DNA of 64,000 bases, from the NCBI RefSeq assembly GCF_900108245.1, contig NZ_FNUY01000010.1:109711-173710 (forward strand), written 5' to 3'. The DNA is from Allobosea lathyri (lineage in GTDB: Bacteria; Pseudomonadota; Alphaproteobacteria; Rhizobiales; Beijerinckiaceae). Shown here piece by piece: positions 8,510 to 16,291 of this stretch (positions are counted from its first letter, which is position 1; every line of letters begins with the position of its first letter). A model generated the notes under the pieces. The model was given only the letters and a program-made list of their open reading frames with translations. It did no database searches and was not told the origin of the DNA. A program made the position numbers and the translations under genes.

Positions 8510-9787
8510 TCAGACGAGCGCCTGATCGAGATCGTCGATCAGATCGGCGACGTCCTCCAGCCCGATCGACAGCCGCACCACCTCCGGCCCGGCGCCCGAC
8601 GCGGTCTTCTGCGCATCGGTCAGCTGGCGGTGGGTGGTCGAGGCCGGGTGGATCACCAGCGAGCGGGTGTCGCCGATATTGGCCAGATGCGAGAACAGCT
8701 TGAGGTTCGAGACCAGCTTGACGCCGGCATCATAGCCGCCCTTGAGGCCGAAGGTCAGAACCGCGCCGGCGCCCTTGGGGCAATAGCGCTTGGCAAGCTC
8801 GTGATACTTGCTGTCCGGCAGGCTGGCATAGCTCACCCATTCGACAGCCGGGTGGTCTGCCAGATGTTTCGCGACCGTCAGCGTGTTCTCGCAATGCCTC
8901 TGCATACGCAGCGGCAGGGTCTCGATGCCCGTCAGGATCAGGAAGGCGTTGAAGGGCGAGAGCGCCGGGCCCATGTCGCGCAGGCCGAGCACGCGGGTCG
9001 CGATGGCGAAGGCGAAGTTGCCGAAAGTCTCGCCCAGAACCATGCCGTTATATTCCGGACGCGGCTTGGAGAGCATCGGATAGCGCTCGTCGCCGACCCA
9101 GTTGAACGAGCCGCCATCGACGATGATGCCGCCGACCGAATTGCCGTGCCCGCCCAGGAACTTCGTCGCCGAATGCACCACGATGTCGGCGCCGTGCTCG
9201 AAGGGGCGGATCAGATAGGGGCTGGCCATCGTGTTGTCGACGATGAGCGGGATGTTGTGCTTCCTTGCGATCGCCGCGATGCCGGCGATGTCGACGACGA
9301 CGCCGCCGGGATTGGCGATCGATTCGATGAAGATCGCCTTGGTCTTGGGCGTAACCGCTGCGGCGAAGCTCTCAAGATCGTCGGAATCGGCCCAGATCAC
9401 GTTCCAGCCGAAATTCTTGTAGGAGTGGTTGAACTGGTTGATCGAGCCGCCATAGAGCTTCTTGGCGGCGACGAACTCGTCGCCCGGCTGCATCAGCGCG
9501 TGGAAGCACAGGAACTCGGCCGCGTGGCCGGACGCGACTGCGAGCGCGGCCGTGCCGCCCTCGAGTGCCGCGACGCGCTCCTCCAGCACCGCATTGGTCG
9601 GGTTGCCGATGCGGCTGTAGATATTGCCGAAAGCCTGCAGGCCGAACAGCGACGCGGCATGGTCGACATCGTCGAAGACGAAGGACGTCGTCTGGTAGAT
9701 CGGCGTCGCGCGCGCGCCGGTGGCGGCGTCGGGTGCTGCGCCCGCATGAATGGCGAGCGTATGGAATCCCGGTGCGCGGTCTGACAT
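8510..9787 (-). CDS. metY: O-acetylhomoserine aminocarboxypropyltransferase (sulfhydrylase)
   Basis: About 425 residues from ATG 9787, preceded by GGGAG. It is a PLP-dependent Cys/Met metabolism enzyme that makes homocysteine from O-acetylhomoserine and sulfide. Seen directly: FHTLAIHAGAAPDAATGARA, the usual MetY opening; TPIYQTTSFVFDD; the SATKFLGGHGNSVGGIIVDG segment carrying the PLP lysine; and the C-terminal RLSIGLEDVADLIDDLDQAL. The length matches the MetY group (about 425-430) and not the shorter MetZ/MetB enzymes. An inverted repeat at 9834-9853 lies in the upstream region and may regulate it. metZ-like specificity cannot be excluded. Confidence 0.9.
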   Translation of the reverse strand: MSDRAPGFHTLAIHAGAAPDAATGARATPIYQTTSFVFDDVDHAASLFGLQAFGNIYSRIGNPTNAVLEERVAALEGGTAALAVASGHAAEFLCFHALMQPGDEFVAAKKLYGGSINQFNHSYKNFGWNVIWADSDDLESFAAAVTPKTKAIFIESIANPGGVVVDIAGIAAIARKHNIPLIVDNTMASPYLIRPFEHGADIVVHSATKFLGGHGNSVGGIIVDGGSFNWVGDERYPMLSKPRPEYNGMVLGETFGNFAFAIATRVLGLRDMGPALSPFNAFLILTGIETLPLRMQRHCENTLTVAKHLADHPAVEWVSYASLPDSKYHELAKRYCPKGAGAVLTFGLKGGYDAGVKLVSNLKLFSHLANIGDTRSLVIHPASTTHRQLTDAQKTASGAGPEVVRLSIGLEDVADLIDDLDQALV

Positions 9788-9833
9788 GGCGTGCTCCCTG
9801 AAAATATCTGATTTGATCTGACTATGAGATGAG

Positions 9834-9853
9834 GCGTTCGTTTTAACGAACGC
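9834..9853. promoter_or_regulatory. Perfect inverted repeat upstream of metY
   Basis: GCGTTCGTT, two T, AACGAACGC: a perfect 9 bp dyad about 45 bases upstream of the metY start. As RNA it would be a small hairpin extended by flanking GATG/CATC-like bases. It does not resemble the SAM-II riboswitch that often precedes Met genes in Rhizobiales, so a protein operator is the more likely reading. No regulator gene is adjacent. Confidence 0.4.
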
Positions 9854-9869
9854 ATCTGGCGGCGTCAAT

Positions 9870-11093
9870 TCAAGGACGGGGCGTCAGCTCCGGCCCGATA
9901 TGCTCCGGCCGCACGCCCATGCCGACCATCCGTGCCGGAATTCGGCGCAGCGCCGGAAACCATTTCAGCAACCGAAGCACGAAAGGCGGGCGGACAGGCG
10001 CTGCGCCCGCCAGCAGCGGCGTGATCACCCGGTTCTGGATCGCGATCTGCATTGCCTGCGTCACCTTGGTCGGGAACATCCTGCGCCCCTGCACGGCGGC
10101 GAGATCGACATCGCTCAGCCGTTTTTCGCGCAGCGGAGCCGCCAGCCGGTTCGCTGCGGCAACTGCATCCTGGATCGCCAGGTTCACGCCGACGCCGCCG
10201 ATCGGCGACATCGCATGGGCGGCGTCGCCGATGCAGATGAGGCCCGGCTTCCACCAGCGTGCAAGCCTGTCGACCGCGACCGAGAGCAGCTTGATGTCGT
10301 CCCAGCCCTTCAGCTCGGCAACGCGGTCGGCGAGTGAAGGGGAGAGCGCGACGAGGTTTTGGCGGAACGCTTCGAGACCCGCCGCACGCAGCTGCTCCAG
10401 CGAGCCCTTGGGAATGACGAAGGCGCATTGCCAATAGTCGCCGCGATTGAGCATCACCATGAAGCGACCCTGCGCGACCTGCCCGAAGGTCTGGTTGTCG
10501 TCGCCGGATTTGCGCGAGAGGCGAAACCACAGCACGTCGATCGGCGCGCCGAGCGTGGTCACGGCAAAGCCGGCCGCCTGACGGATATCGGAATGGCGCC
10601 CATCGGCCGCGACGACGAGATCGGCCTTGATCGAGATCTCGCGCTCCGGCGTCCGCGCCTTCAGGCCGACGACGCGGCCGCCAGCGCTGATCGGCGCCTC
10701 GCCCCTGGTGTTCATCAGCAGGCGGAAACGCGGTAGCTCCCGGCCGCGATCGGCCAGGAAATCGAGAAAATCCCATTGCGGCATGAAAGCGATATAGGGC
10801 GCCTTCACCGACAGATGGCTGAAATCGGCAATCGGAATGGCCTCGCTGCCGAAGCGGGCGACAATGTGTCTTTCCTTGGTGTGGGGCAGCTTGAGGAATT
10901 CGTCGAGCAGGCCGAGCTCATGCATCAGCTGCATCGTCGAGGGGTGGATCGTGTCGCCCCGGAAATCGCGCAGGAAGTCGGCGTGTTTCTCCAGCACGAT
11001 CACGTCGATGCCGGCCCTCGCGAGCAGGAAGCCGAGCATCATCCCGGCCGGGCCGCCGCCGGCGATGCAGCAGGTCGTGGTGAGGTCTGCCAT
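9870..11093 (-). CDS. FAD-dependent monooxygenase (PHBH/UbiH-like)
   Basis: About 407 residues from the ATG giving MADLTTT. The N-terminal Rossmann motif CCIAGGGPAGMMLGFLLARAG with the Glu of IVLEKH binds the FAD ADP part. The DG motif appears as ADLVVAADGRHSDIR, and the second FAD motif as GLICIGDAAHAMSPIGGVGVNLAIQDA. These three place it in the p-hydroxybenzoate hydroxylase/UbiH class of aromatic hydroxylases using NAD(P)H and oxygen. The substrate cannot be told. Its stop is 82 bases upstream of the metY start and both lie on the minus strand. The C-terminal tail has PFVLRLLKWFPALRRIPARMVGMGVRPEHI, known in this uncharacterised subgroup. Confidence 0.88.
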   Translation of the reverse strand: MADLTTTCCIAGGGPAGMMLGFLLARAGIDVIVLEKHADFLRDFRGDTIHPSTMQLMHELGLLDEFLKLPHTKERHIVARFGSEAIPIADFSHLSVKAPYIAFMPQWDFLDFLADRGRELPRFRLLMNTRGEAPISAGGRVVGLKARTPEREISIKADLVVAADGRHSDIRQAAGFAVTTLGAPIDVLWFRLSRKSGDDNQTFGQVAQGRFMVMLNRGDYWQCAFVIPKGSLEQLRAAGLEAFRQNLVALSPSLADRVAELKGWDDIKLLSVAVDRLARWWKPGLICIGDAAHAMSPIGGVGVNLAIQDAVAAANRLAAPLREKRLSDVDLAAVQGRRMFPTKVTQAMQIAIQNRVITPLLAGAAPVRPPFVLRLLKWFPALRRIPARMVGMGVRPEHIGPELTPRP

Positions 11094-11130
11094 GCTCAGC
11101 CTCCTGCCTTCGCTCTCCATTTCAACCCTG

Positions 11131-11250
11131 AGCCCTCATCCTGAGGAGCCGCGGAACGCGGCGTCTCGAAGGATGCTCCAGATGCCTCCCGAGTCTGCTG
11201 AAGCATCCTTCGAGACGCAAGCCTACGGCTTGCTCCTCAGGATGAGGGCT
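11131..11250. repeat. Family A palindromic repeat, uninterrupted copy (120 bp)
   Basis: It begins agccctcatcctgaggagc and ends with the reverse complement, with inner inverted arms gcgtctcgaaggatgct and agcatccttcgagacgc. This copy shows the intact ctcctcaggatgagg site that is split by a small mobile element in the copies at 4142-4479 and 30571-30922. It lies between the monooxygenase and CoA-binding genes. Confidence 0.82.
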
Positions 11251-11294
11251 GTGGTTGGGAGATGGTCGGGTCAAGCCCGACCATGACGCACGCC

Positions 11295-11825
11295 TCACGT
11301 CCCCGGGCGGTGGATCGTCAGCTTCTGGAAGCCCTTGCCCGCGAGCACGGGTTTCTTCGACGAGAGAATACGCGAATTGATGCCCTGCCAGCCGATTTCG
11401 CCGGACAGCCGGCCATACTCGATCTTGGGGCAGCGGTTCATGATCACCGTCAGGCCCTTCGCCTCGGCCCGCGCGGCGGCTTCGTCATTGCGCACCGAAA
11501 GCTGCATCCAGATCACCTTGGGCAACGGGTCGAGCGCCAGCGCCTCGTCGGTGATCCGGCCGGCGGCCTCCGAATTGCGGAAGATCTCGACCATGTCGAT
11601 CGCGCCGGGGATGTCCTTCAGGGAGCCGTAGACGGTCTTGCCCAGCAGGGTCTGCCCGGCGAGACCTGGATTGACCGGGATCACGTCATAGCCACGATCG
11701 AGCAGGTATTTGGTCACGATCCAGCTTGGCCGCGCCTCGTTGCTGGAGGCGCCGACGAGCGCGATGCGCTTGACGCTCTTCAAAATGTCGCGGATCAGGC
11801 TGTCGGAATAGGAGTCGTGGTTCAA
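11295..11825 (-). CDS. CoA-binding protein, YccU family
   Basis: A 176-residue CoA_binding_2 domain protein. The Rossmann-like start RIALVGASSNEARPSWIVTKYLLDRGYDVIPVNPG and the later IDMVEIFRNSEAAGRITDEAL and VIWMQLSVRNDEAAARAEAKGL match the family closely, including RCPKIEY. Relatives bind CoA or a nucleotide through the first glycine loop, but no reaction is established. It is much like the N-terminal part of succinyl-CoA synthetase alpha without the catalytic domain. It is separated by a repeat from the monooxygenase on the same strand, so co-transcription is uncertain. Confidence 0.88.
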   Translation of the reverse strand: MNHDSYSDSLIRDILKSVKRIALVGASSNEARPSWIVTKYLLDRGYDVIPVNPGLAGQTLLGKTVYGSLKDIPGAIDMVEIFRNSEAAGRITDEALALDPLPKVIWMQLSVRNDEAAARAEAKGLTVIMNRCPKIEYGRLSGEIGWQGINSRILSSKKPVLAGKGFQKLTIHRPGT

Positions 11826-11974
11826 GGCGCTGAATCCAAAGGCGAAAAGAGCTGCACCCGGCGGGAGCGACGCTCACGATTGCGCAGGTCCGAACACAGC
11901 TTCGCCACTCTTTTTTGCTTCACTCAGGCCACGGGGAGAACCCGGGGCTGTTCATCGCGAAAGGAGGGCCTGCC

Positions 11975-12427
11975 ATGTGCGATTACAGTCTGCATCATGT
12001 GATGTCTACTCCAGCCAAAGTTGGCGATGTGCTGAAATCGACCAGCTTCTCCAACTCGGGTACGCGTGGCTTCTGCGTCGCCGCTCAACCGGCTGTCGCG
12101 GTCTGCGTGCTTCCCGGCACGGAGTTGGCGTTCGACAACGACATCGAATGCGATCGGCTGGTCGGCTTCCTGCCGCATCGCAAGATCGCGGCGCGGGTCG
12201 GACGCTTCCGTCAGGTGGATCCCGACAACCCCTATGTGCATCATGACGCGATCGAACTGCCCGATGGGCAGATCATCATGGTGACGAACCTCTCCGAAGG
12301 ACAGAGGGTGACCGTGCTGCAACTGCCGGCCGTCCCGCAGCCTGAGGGCGAGGCCAAGGCGTTGCCGGCGGAAGACGCGCTGCCGCAGGCGCAAGAGCTG
12401 CCGAAGCAGGAACGCGCAACCACCTGA
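11975..12427 (+). CDS. Conserved hypothetical protein (MCDYSLHHV family)
   Basis: A 150-residue cytoplasmic protein starting MCDYSLHHVMSTPAKVGDVL. The start is set by a strong AAAGGAGG eight bases before ATG. No signal peptide or membrane segment. Residues about 30-100 alternate hydrophobic and charged residues as in a small beta-barrel (GFCVAAQPAVAVCVLPGTELAF, IIMVTNLSEGQRVTVLQLP). The last 40 residues are low complexity, rich in Pro, Glu, Ala and Gln (EDALPQAQELPKQERATT). I recall similar proteins of unknown function in Rhizobiales. The excellent ribosome site suggests high expression. Confidence 0.82.
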   Translation: MCDYSLHHVMSTPAKVGDVLKSTSFSNSGTRGFCVAAQPAVAVCVLPGTELAFDNDIECDRLVGFLPHRKIAARVGRFRQVDPDNPYVHHDAIELPDGQIIMVTNLSEGQRVTVLQLPAVPQPEGEAKALPAEDALPQAQELPKQERATT

Positions 12428-12508
12428 GGACGCGGCGGACCGTCTTGAGCGGCGGGCCGGGAGGCCCGTCGCGCAGGTGATCTCCTCTCGCGAGCACATG
12501 TCGCGTGG

Positions 12509-13324
12509 TCAGGGTTCGCGCCAGACCGGCGCGCGCTTTTCCATGAACGCGCCGATGCCTTCCTCGGCATCGCGCGCCAGCATATTCTCGACCATCACCG
12601 CCGCGGCATGATCATAGGCCGCAGCAAGCCCCATCTCGCGCTGCTCATAGAAGGCGCGCTTGCCGATCTTGACCGTCGCGGGGGATTTGGACGCGATCAC
12701 GGCGGCGAGCCGCTGCGCTTCTGCCAGAGCCTGACCGGCCGCCACGACGCGATTGACCAGCCCCATGCGCGCGGCCTCCTCGGCCGGCACCATCTCGCCG
12801 AGCAACAGCATTTCGAGCGCATGCTTGGCAGCGAGATTGCGCGAGAGCGCCACCATCGGCGTCGAGCAGAACAGGCCGATATGGACGCCGGGCGTACAGA
12901 AGCGAGCCTCCGCACCGGCCACCGCGAGGTCGCAGCTTGCAACCAGTTGGCACCCGGCCGCCGTCGCCGTGCCCTCCACGGCTGCAATCACCGGCTGGGG
13001 CAGGTTCATGACCTGCTGCATCACACCAGAGCAACGGCCGAGAATATCGGTGAAATAGGCGCGGCCCCTGTCGGCGTCGGCGCGGTGCGCGCTCATCTCC
13101 TTGAGGTCGTGCCCGGCTGAAAACACCGGGCCCGCCGCGCTCAGCACCACGACGCGGACCGAACGGTCGGCCGCGATCGCCGTGAAGGCCTCGGCCAGAG
13201 CCGCCAGCATCGCCTCGCTCAAAGGGTTGCGCGATTGCGGGCGGTTCAGCGTCAGCGTTGCTATTCCACCCGCATCCTCGCGCAGCAGCACGGGCGCGGC
13301 ATCGGGCTTGTGATGGGCGTTCAT
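12509..13324 (-). CDS. Enoyl-CoA hydratase/isomerase family protein (ECHDC3-like)
   Basis: A 271-residue crotonase-fold protein. Visible motifs are ATLTLNRPQSRNPLSEAML, the oxyanion-hole segment FSAGHDLKEM, and the second oxyanion segment AAVEGTATAAGCQLVASCDLAVAG followed by FCTPGVHIGLFCSTPMVALSR. The catalytic Glu pair of true crotonases is not clear, which fits the ECHDC3-like group, so hydration of enoyl-CoA is not assured. It is divergent from the thioesterase gene across 90 bases; together they could act on CoA thioesters. Confidence 0.88.
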   Translation of the reverse strand: MNAHHKPDAAPVLLREDAGGIATLTLNRPQSRNPLSEAMLAALAEAFTAIAADRSVRVVVLSAAGPVFSAGHDLKEMSAHRADADRGRAYFTDILGRCSGVMQQVMNLPQPVIAAVEGTATAAGCQLVASCDLAVAGAEARFCTPGVHIGLFCSTPMVALSRNLAAKHALEMLLLGEMVPAEEAARMGLVNRVVAAGQALAEAQRLAAVIASKSPATVKIGKRAFYEQREMGLAAAYDHAAAVMVENMLARDAEEGIGAFMEKRAPVWREP

Positions 13325-13414
13325 GGGCTCGGCCTTTCGCGTCTGTTCCTATTGTCGCGGCCGGACTGCCATGCTGCAAGGGACAGAACGTCTCGCCAGC
13401 CTCCGGTTCCCTGC

Positions 13415-13843
13415 ATGACAACCCGCATGACCGCCTCCCAGATCGAGGATTATCTCGATCAGGTTTTCCCGCAGCTCCATTTTGGCGGCCGGACCTATTT
13501 CGTCGAAGAGGTCGGGCCGATGAGCGCCCGCATGCGCTGCGACTATCATGAGCGGCACCTGCGCCCTGGCGGCACCATTTCCGGGCCGACCATGATGGCC
13601 CTGGCCGATCTTGCGCTTTACGTCGCGATCCTCGCCCAGATCGGCCCGGTCGGCCTCGCAGTGACGACGAGCCTCAACTACAATTTCCTGCGCAAGCCCG
13701 GTCAGGCGGCCCTGATCGGCGAAGCGAAGCTGCTCAAGCTCGGCAAGCGGCTGGCGGTGGGGGAGGTCGCTCTGTTCTCGCAGGGCGAGAGCGAGATGGT
13801 CTGCCATGCGACGGGGACGTATTCGATTCCCGCAGAGCGATAG
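13415..13843 (+). CDS. PaaI-family acyl-CoA thioesterase (hotdog fold)
   Basis: About 142 residues from the ATG giving MTTRMTASQ; a second ATG lies four codons later. Hotdog-fold signatures are clear: HERHLRPGGTISGPTMMALADLALYVAI, in which the helix-start region carries the catalytic acid and Gly, then AVTTSLNYNFLRKPGQAALIGEAKLLKLGKRLAVGEVALF. It hydrolyses acyl- or aryl-CoA thioesters in the cytoplasm. It is divergent from the enoyl-CoA hydratase-like gene. Confidence 0.88.
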   Translation: MTTRMTASQIEDYLDQVFPQLHFGGRTYFVEEVGPMSARMRCDYHERHLRPGGTISGPTMMALADLALYVAILAQIGPVGLAVTTSLNYNFLRKPGQAALIGEAKLLKLGKRLAVGEVALFSQGESEMVCHATGTYSIPAER

Positions 13844-13880
13844 AGCCTGACGGTTTCACGCGTTTTGACGGAACCACACC

Positions 13881-14027
13881 GTCATTCCGGGGCTTCGCAA
13901 AGCGAAGAGCCCGGAACCCATAACCGATGCCGGTGCGGATGAAGCGCGCCCAGGTCGGTGCCTCAGTGAAGCCGCGCGCCGGTTATGGGTTCCGGGCTCA
14001 GCCCTGCGGGCTGCCCCGGAATGACGC
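13881..14027. repeat. Long palindromic repeat, family D (gtcattccgggg type)
   Basis: A 147 bp inverted repeat that begins gtcattccggggcttcgcaa and ends with ccccggaatgac. The inner arms cccggaacccataaccg and cggttatgggttccggg pair as well. It lies between the convergent thioesterase and solute-binding genes. I see no other copy of this family in the window, but the same style of repeat is common in the other families here. Confidence 0.8.
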
Positions 14028-14067
14028 CGTGGCTCCATGGAGACTCAGTCATCATGCGCGCGCCGGC

Positions 14068-14859
14068 CTATTGCTTGACGGGCAACGGCTCCAGCCCCGT
14101 CTTCTTGATGACGGGCGCGGAGTCCGCCGAACCAAGGCAGGCGATCAACTTCTTGGCGGCTTCAGGCTCTTTCGATCCGGCCGCGAGCCCGGCCGAGAAT
14201 ACCGTCACGCGCTGGACCTCCTCCGGCAGCGTGCCGACGAAATCCAGCCCATCGATCGAGATCAGCTCGCTGACCTGCTGGAAGCCGAGCTCGGCTTCGC
14301 CGCGCACCACCACCGTGCCGACGCGCTCGCTGAAAATCTTCTTCGATTTCGCCATCACCGCCCCGCTCGGATCGAGCTTGGGGAACAGTTCCTCGGAGAG
14401 ATAGGTCCCGCTGGCGCTCGCAGAATAGGCGATCGACTTCGCGTTCATCAGCGTCTTCTTCAGCGCCTCGACACTGGAGATGTCGGGCTTGGGCGCGCCG
14501 GCCTTGACCGACAGCCCGATCGCCGAGCGCACCAGATCGACCCGGCTGCCGGGAATGCCCTTGCCATCCTGTGCGAGCTTGTCGAAGGCCTCGGCCGCAA
14601 GGATGACGACATCGGCCGGCTCACCCCTGGCCAGCCGGTTCGGGATGGCGTCAGGCGCGGCCCCCATCGAAGCGCCATAGGCGCTGACCACTTTCTGGCC
14701 GATCTTGACCTCGCAGCCGGCGACGAGCTCCTTGTAAGCAGCGGTGAAGCCCCCGGAACTGATCACGTGGACCTCGGCGGCGGCCGCCGAGATCGCGGCG
14801 AGAGACGCGGCGGTCCCCAGGATGGCGGCGAGAAACGAAGCTAGCGTGTTCTTATGCAT
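14068..14859 (-). CDS. Periplasmic solute-binding protein, ModA-like (SBP_bac_11)
   Basis: A 263-residue secreted protein with a Sec signal (MHKNTLASFLAAILGTAASLAAISAAAA, cut near residue 28). The mature part starts EVHVISSGGFTAAYKELVAG, the ModA-like opening that binds an oxyanion between two lobes, then GEPADVVILAAEAFDKL and IAYSASASGTYLSEELFPKL. No permease or ATPase genes are adjacent, so it is an orphan, either sharing another transporter or acting as a sensor. An ACGGTAT inverted repeat lies about 85 bases upstream. Molybdate specificity is not supported by anything nearby. Confidence 0.82.
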   Translation of the reverse strand: MHKNTLASFLAAILGTAASLAAISAAAAEVHVISSGGFTAAYKELVAGCEVKIGQKVVSAYGASMGAAPDAIPNRLARGEPADVVILAAEAFDKLAQDGKGIPGSRVDLVRSAIGLSVKAGAPKPDISSVEALKKTLMNAKSIAYSASASGTYLSEELFPKLDPSGAVMAKSKKIFSERVGTVVVRGEAELGFQQVSELISIDGLDFVGTLPEEVQRVTVFSAGLAAGSKEPEAAKKLIACLGSADSAPVIKKTGLEPLPVKQ

Positions 14860-14942
14860 CAGGTTTTCCTCCTGCCGCAGGATCGCGCAACCGCGTCGGG
14901 AAACGCAAGCTCAGGGTGCGGACATAATGCGTCGAGCATAGT

Positions 14943-14960
14943 ACGGTATCCAAATACCGT
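14943..14960. promoter_or_regulatory. Candidate operator ACGGTAT-N4-ATACCGT
   Basis: A perfect 7 bp inverted repeat with a 4-base spacer (CCAA), in the divergent gap between the solute-binding gene and rplM. It is about 85 bases from the solute-binding start and about 60 bases upstream of the predicted rplM -35 box. Its size and AT-rich outer bases fit a dimeric helix-turn-helix regulator. The regulator is not identifiable. Confidence 0.4.
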
Positions 14961-15018
14961 TTCCGGCATCCTCTTTCAGAATATGAGTTTTCTGGCGCGA
15001 TGAAGAGATACGGAGTGC

Positions 15019-15047
15019 TTGACATCGCCCCCGCCCGCCCTTAGTCC
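15019..15047 (+). promoter_or_regulatory. Predicted sigma-70 promoter of rplM-rpsI
   Basis: TTGACA at 15019-15024, a 17-base spacer, and TAGTCC at 15042-15047. Transcription would start near 15054 and give a leader of about 60 bases before rplM. That leader contains a GCCGCCGG/CCGGCGGC hairpin, which could be an autoregulatory element of the L13 operon; this is inference. Confidence 0.5.
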
Positions 15048-15116
15048 CGGCCTCACATCGCCGCCGGTCTCCGGCGGCTTGTCATTTTCTCTCAAGCCAC
15101 CGAAGGGGTGCCCGCG

Positions 15117-15578
15117 ATGAAGACCATCTCGCTCAAGCCCGCCGATGTCGAAAAGAAATGGGTTGTGATCGACGCCTCCGGGCTCGTCGTCGGCCGTCTC
15201 GCCTCCGTTGTGGCGATGCGTCTTCGCGGCAAGCACAAGGCCGCCTACACTCCCCATGTCGACTGCGGCGACAACATCATCGTCATCAATGCCGACAAGG
15301 TCGTCCTGACCGGCCGTAAGCGCGACCAGAAGGTGTACTACCACCACACCGGTTACGCTGGCGGCATCAAGGAGCGTTCGGCCAAGTTCATCCTCGAAGG
15401 CCGCTTCCCGGAGCGGATCGTCGAGAAGGCCATCGAGCGCATGCTGCCGCGCGGGCCGCTGTTCCGCCAGATCCTCGGCAACCTGCGTGTCTACAAGGGC
15501 GCTGAGCATCCCCACGCAGCCCAGTCGCCGGAGGCGCTCGACGTCGCCGCGCTCAACCGCAAGAATGCGAGGGTCTGA
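15117..15578 (+). CDS. rplM: 50S ribosomal protein L13
   Basis: 153 residues from ATG 15117. An in-frame GTG nine bases upstream is unlikely because MKTISLKPADVEKKWVVIDA is the usual alphaproteobacterial L13 opening. The body contains GRLASVVAMRLRGKHKAAYTPHVDCGDNIIVINA and RMLPRGPLFRQILGNLRVYKGAEHPHAAQ, diagnostic for L13. It binds 23S rRNA early in large-subunit assembly. rpsI follows with a two-base gap; the pair is the universal L13-S9 operon. Confidence 0.98.
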   Translation: MKTISLKPADVEKKWVVIDASGLVVGRLASVVAMRLRGKHKAAYTPHVDCGDNIIVINADKVVLTGRKRDQKVYYHHTGYAGGIKERSAKFILEGRFPERIVEKAIERMLPRGPLFRQILGNLRVYKGAEHPHAAQSPEALDVAALNRKNARV

Positions 15579-15580
15579 TA

Positions 15581-16060
15581 ATGGCCGAGGTTCTTCAGTC
15601 TCTCGAGCAGCTCGGCCAGGTCGCCAAGACCGCGCAGCCGGATGCTCCCGTCCACGTCAAGAAGATCGACGCGCAGGGCCGCGCCTATGCCACCGGCAAG
15701 CGCAAGAACGCCATCGCCCGCGTCTGGATCAAGCCCGGCTCGGGTAAGATCACGGTCAACACCCGTGACCAGGAAGTCTACTTTGCGCGCCCCGTGCTGC
15801 GCATGGTCCTGCAGCAGCCGCTGCAGCATGTCGATCGCCTGACCCAGTACGACGTCGTCGTCACGGTCAAGGGCGGCGGCCTCTCCGGCCAGGCCGGTGC
15901 AGTTCGCCACGGCATCTCCAAGGCACTGACCTTCTATGAGCCCGAGCTTCGCGGCCCGCTCAAGAAGGAAGGCTTCCTGACCCGCGATTCGCGTGTCGTC
16001 GAGCGTAAGAAGTTCGGTAAGGCCAAGGCCCGCCGCAGCTTCCAATTCTCGAAGCGCTGA
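15581..16060 (+). CDS. rpsI: 30S ribosomal protein S9
   Basis: 159 residues. The core AYATGKRKNAIARVWIKPGSGKITVN and the basic C-terminal tail ending SRVVERKKFGKAKARRSFQFSKR identify S9, whose last Lys-Arg reaches the P-site tRNA. The N-terminal extension of about 30 residues (MAEVLQSLEQLGQV...) is normal in alphaproteobacteria. It is translated right after rplM and followed by a clear terminator at 16092-16121. Confidence 0.98.
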   Translation: MAEVLQSLEQLGQVAKTAQPDAPVHVKKIDAQGRAYATGKRKNAIARVWIKPGSGKITVNTRDQEVYFARPVLRMVLQQPLQHVDRLTQYDVVVTVKGGGLSGQAGAVRHGISKALTFYEPELRGPLKKEGFLTRDSRVVERKKFGKAKARRSFQFSKR

Positions 16061-16091
16061 TCGCACTCTTCGCAAGAGTCGAAAATTCGGA

Positions 16092-16121
16092 AGGGTTGGC
16101 AGCAATGCCAACCCTTTTTTC
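16092..16121 (+). terminator. Intrinsic terminator of rplM-rpsI
   Basis: Stem AGGGTTGGC and GCCAACCCT with a six-base loop, followed by six T. It lies 31 bases after the rpsI stop, an ideal rho-independent end for the ribosomal operon. Confidence 0.9.
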
Positions 16122-16193
16122 GTTTGGGGTCGCGGCCTGTCGTGACTCCGACATCATTTCCGTATTCGGCTGACATGCATGGGCGCGGCATCC

Positions 16194-16230
16194 ATCCATG
16201 TCGCAGTCGCGCGACGACTGCGACATGGAT
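16194..16230. promoter_or_regulatory. Perfect 16 bp inverted repeat with 5-base loop
   Basis: Left arm 16194-16209 (ATCCATGTCGCAGTCG), loop CGCGA, right arm 16215-16230, perfectly complementary. It is about 60 bases upstream of the DUF2721 gene and has no T run, so it is not a standard terminator. It could be an operator, a leader hairpin, or a lone repeat element. No other copy was noticed. Confidence 0.55.
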
Positions 16231-16291
16231 TAGTCTCGCGTAGAGGCTCTTTTCAGCGCCACCCCCGATCGGAGCACCGGAAGTGGGAGCC

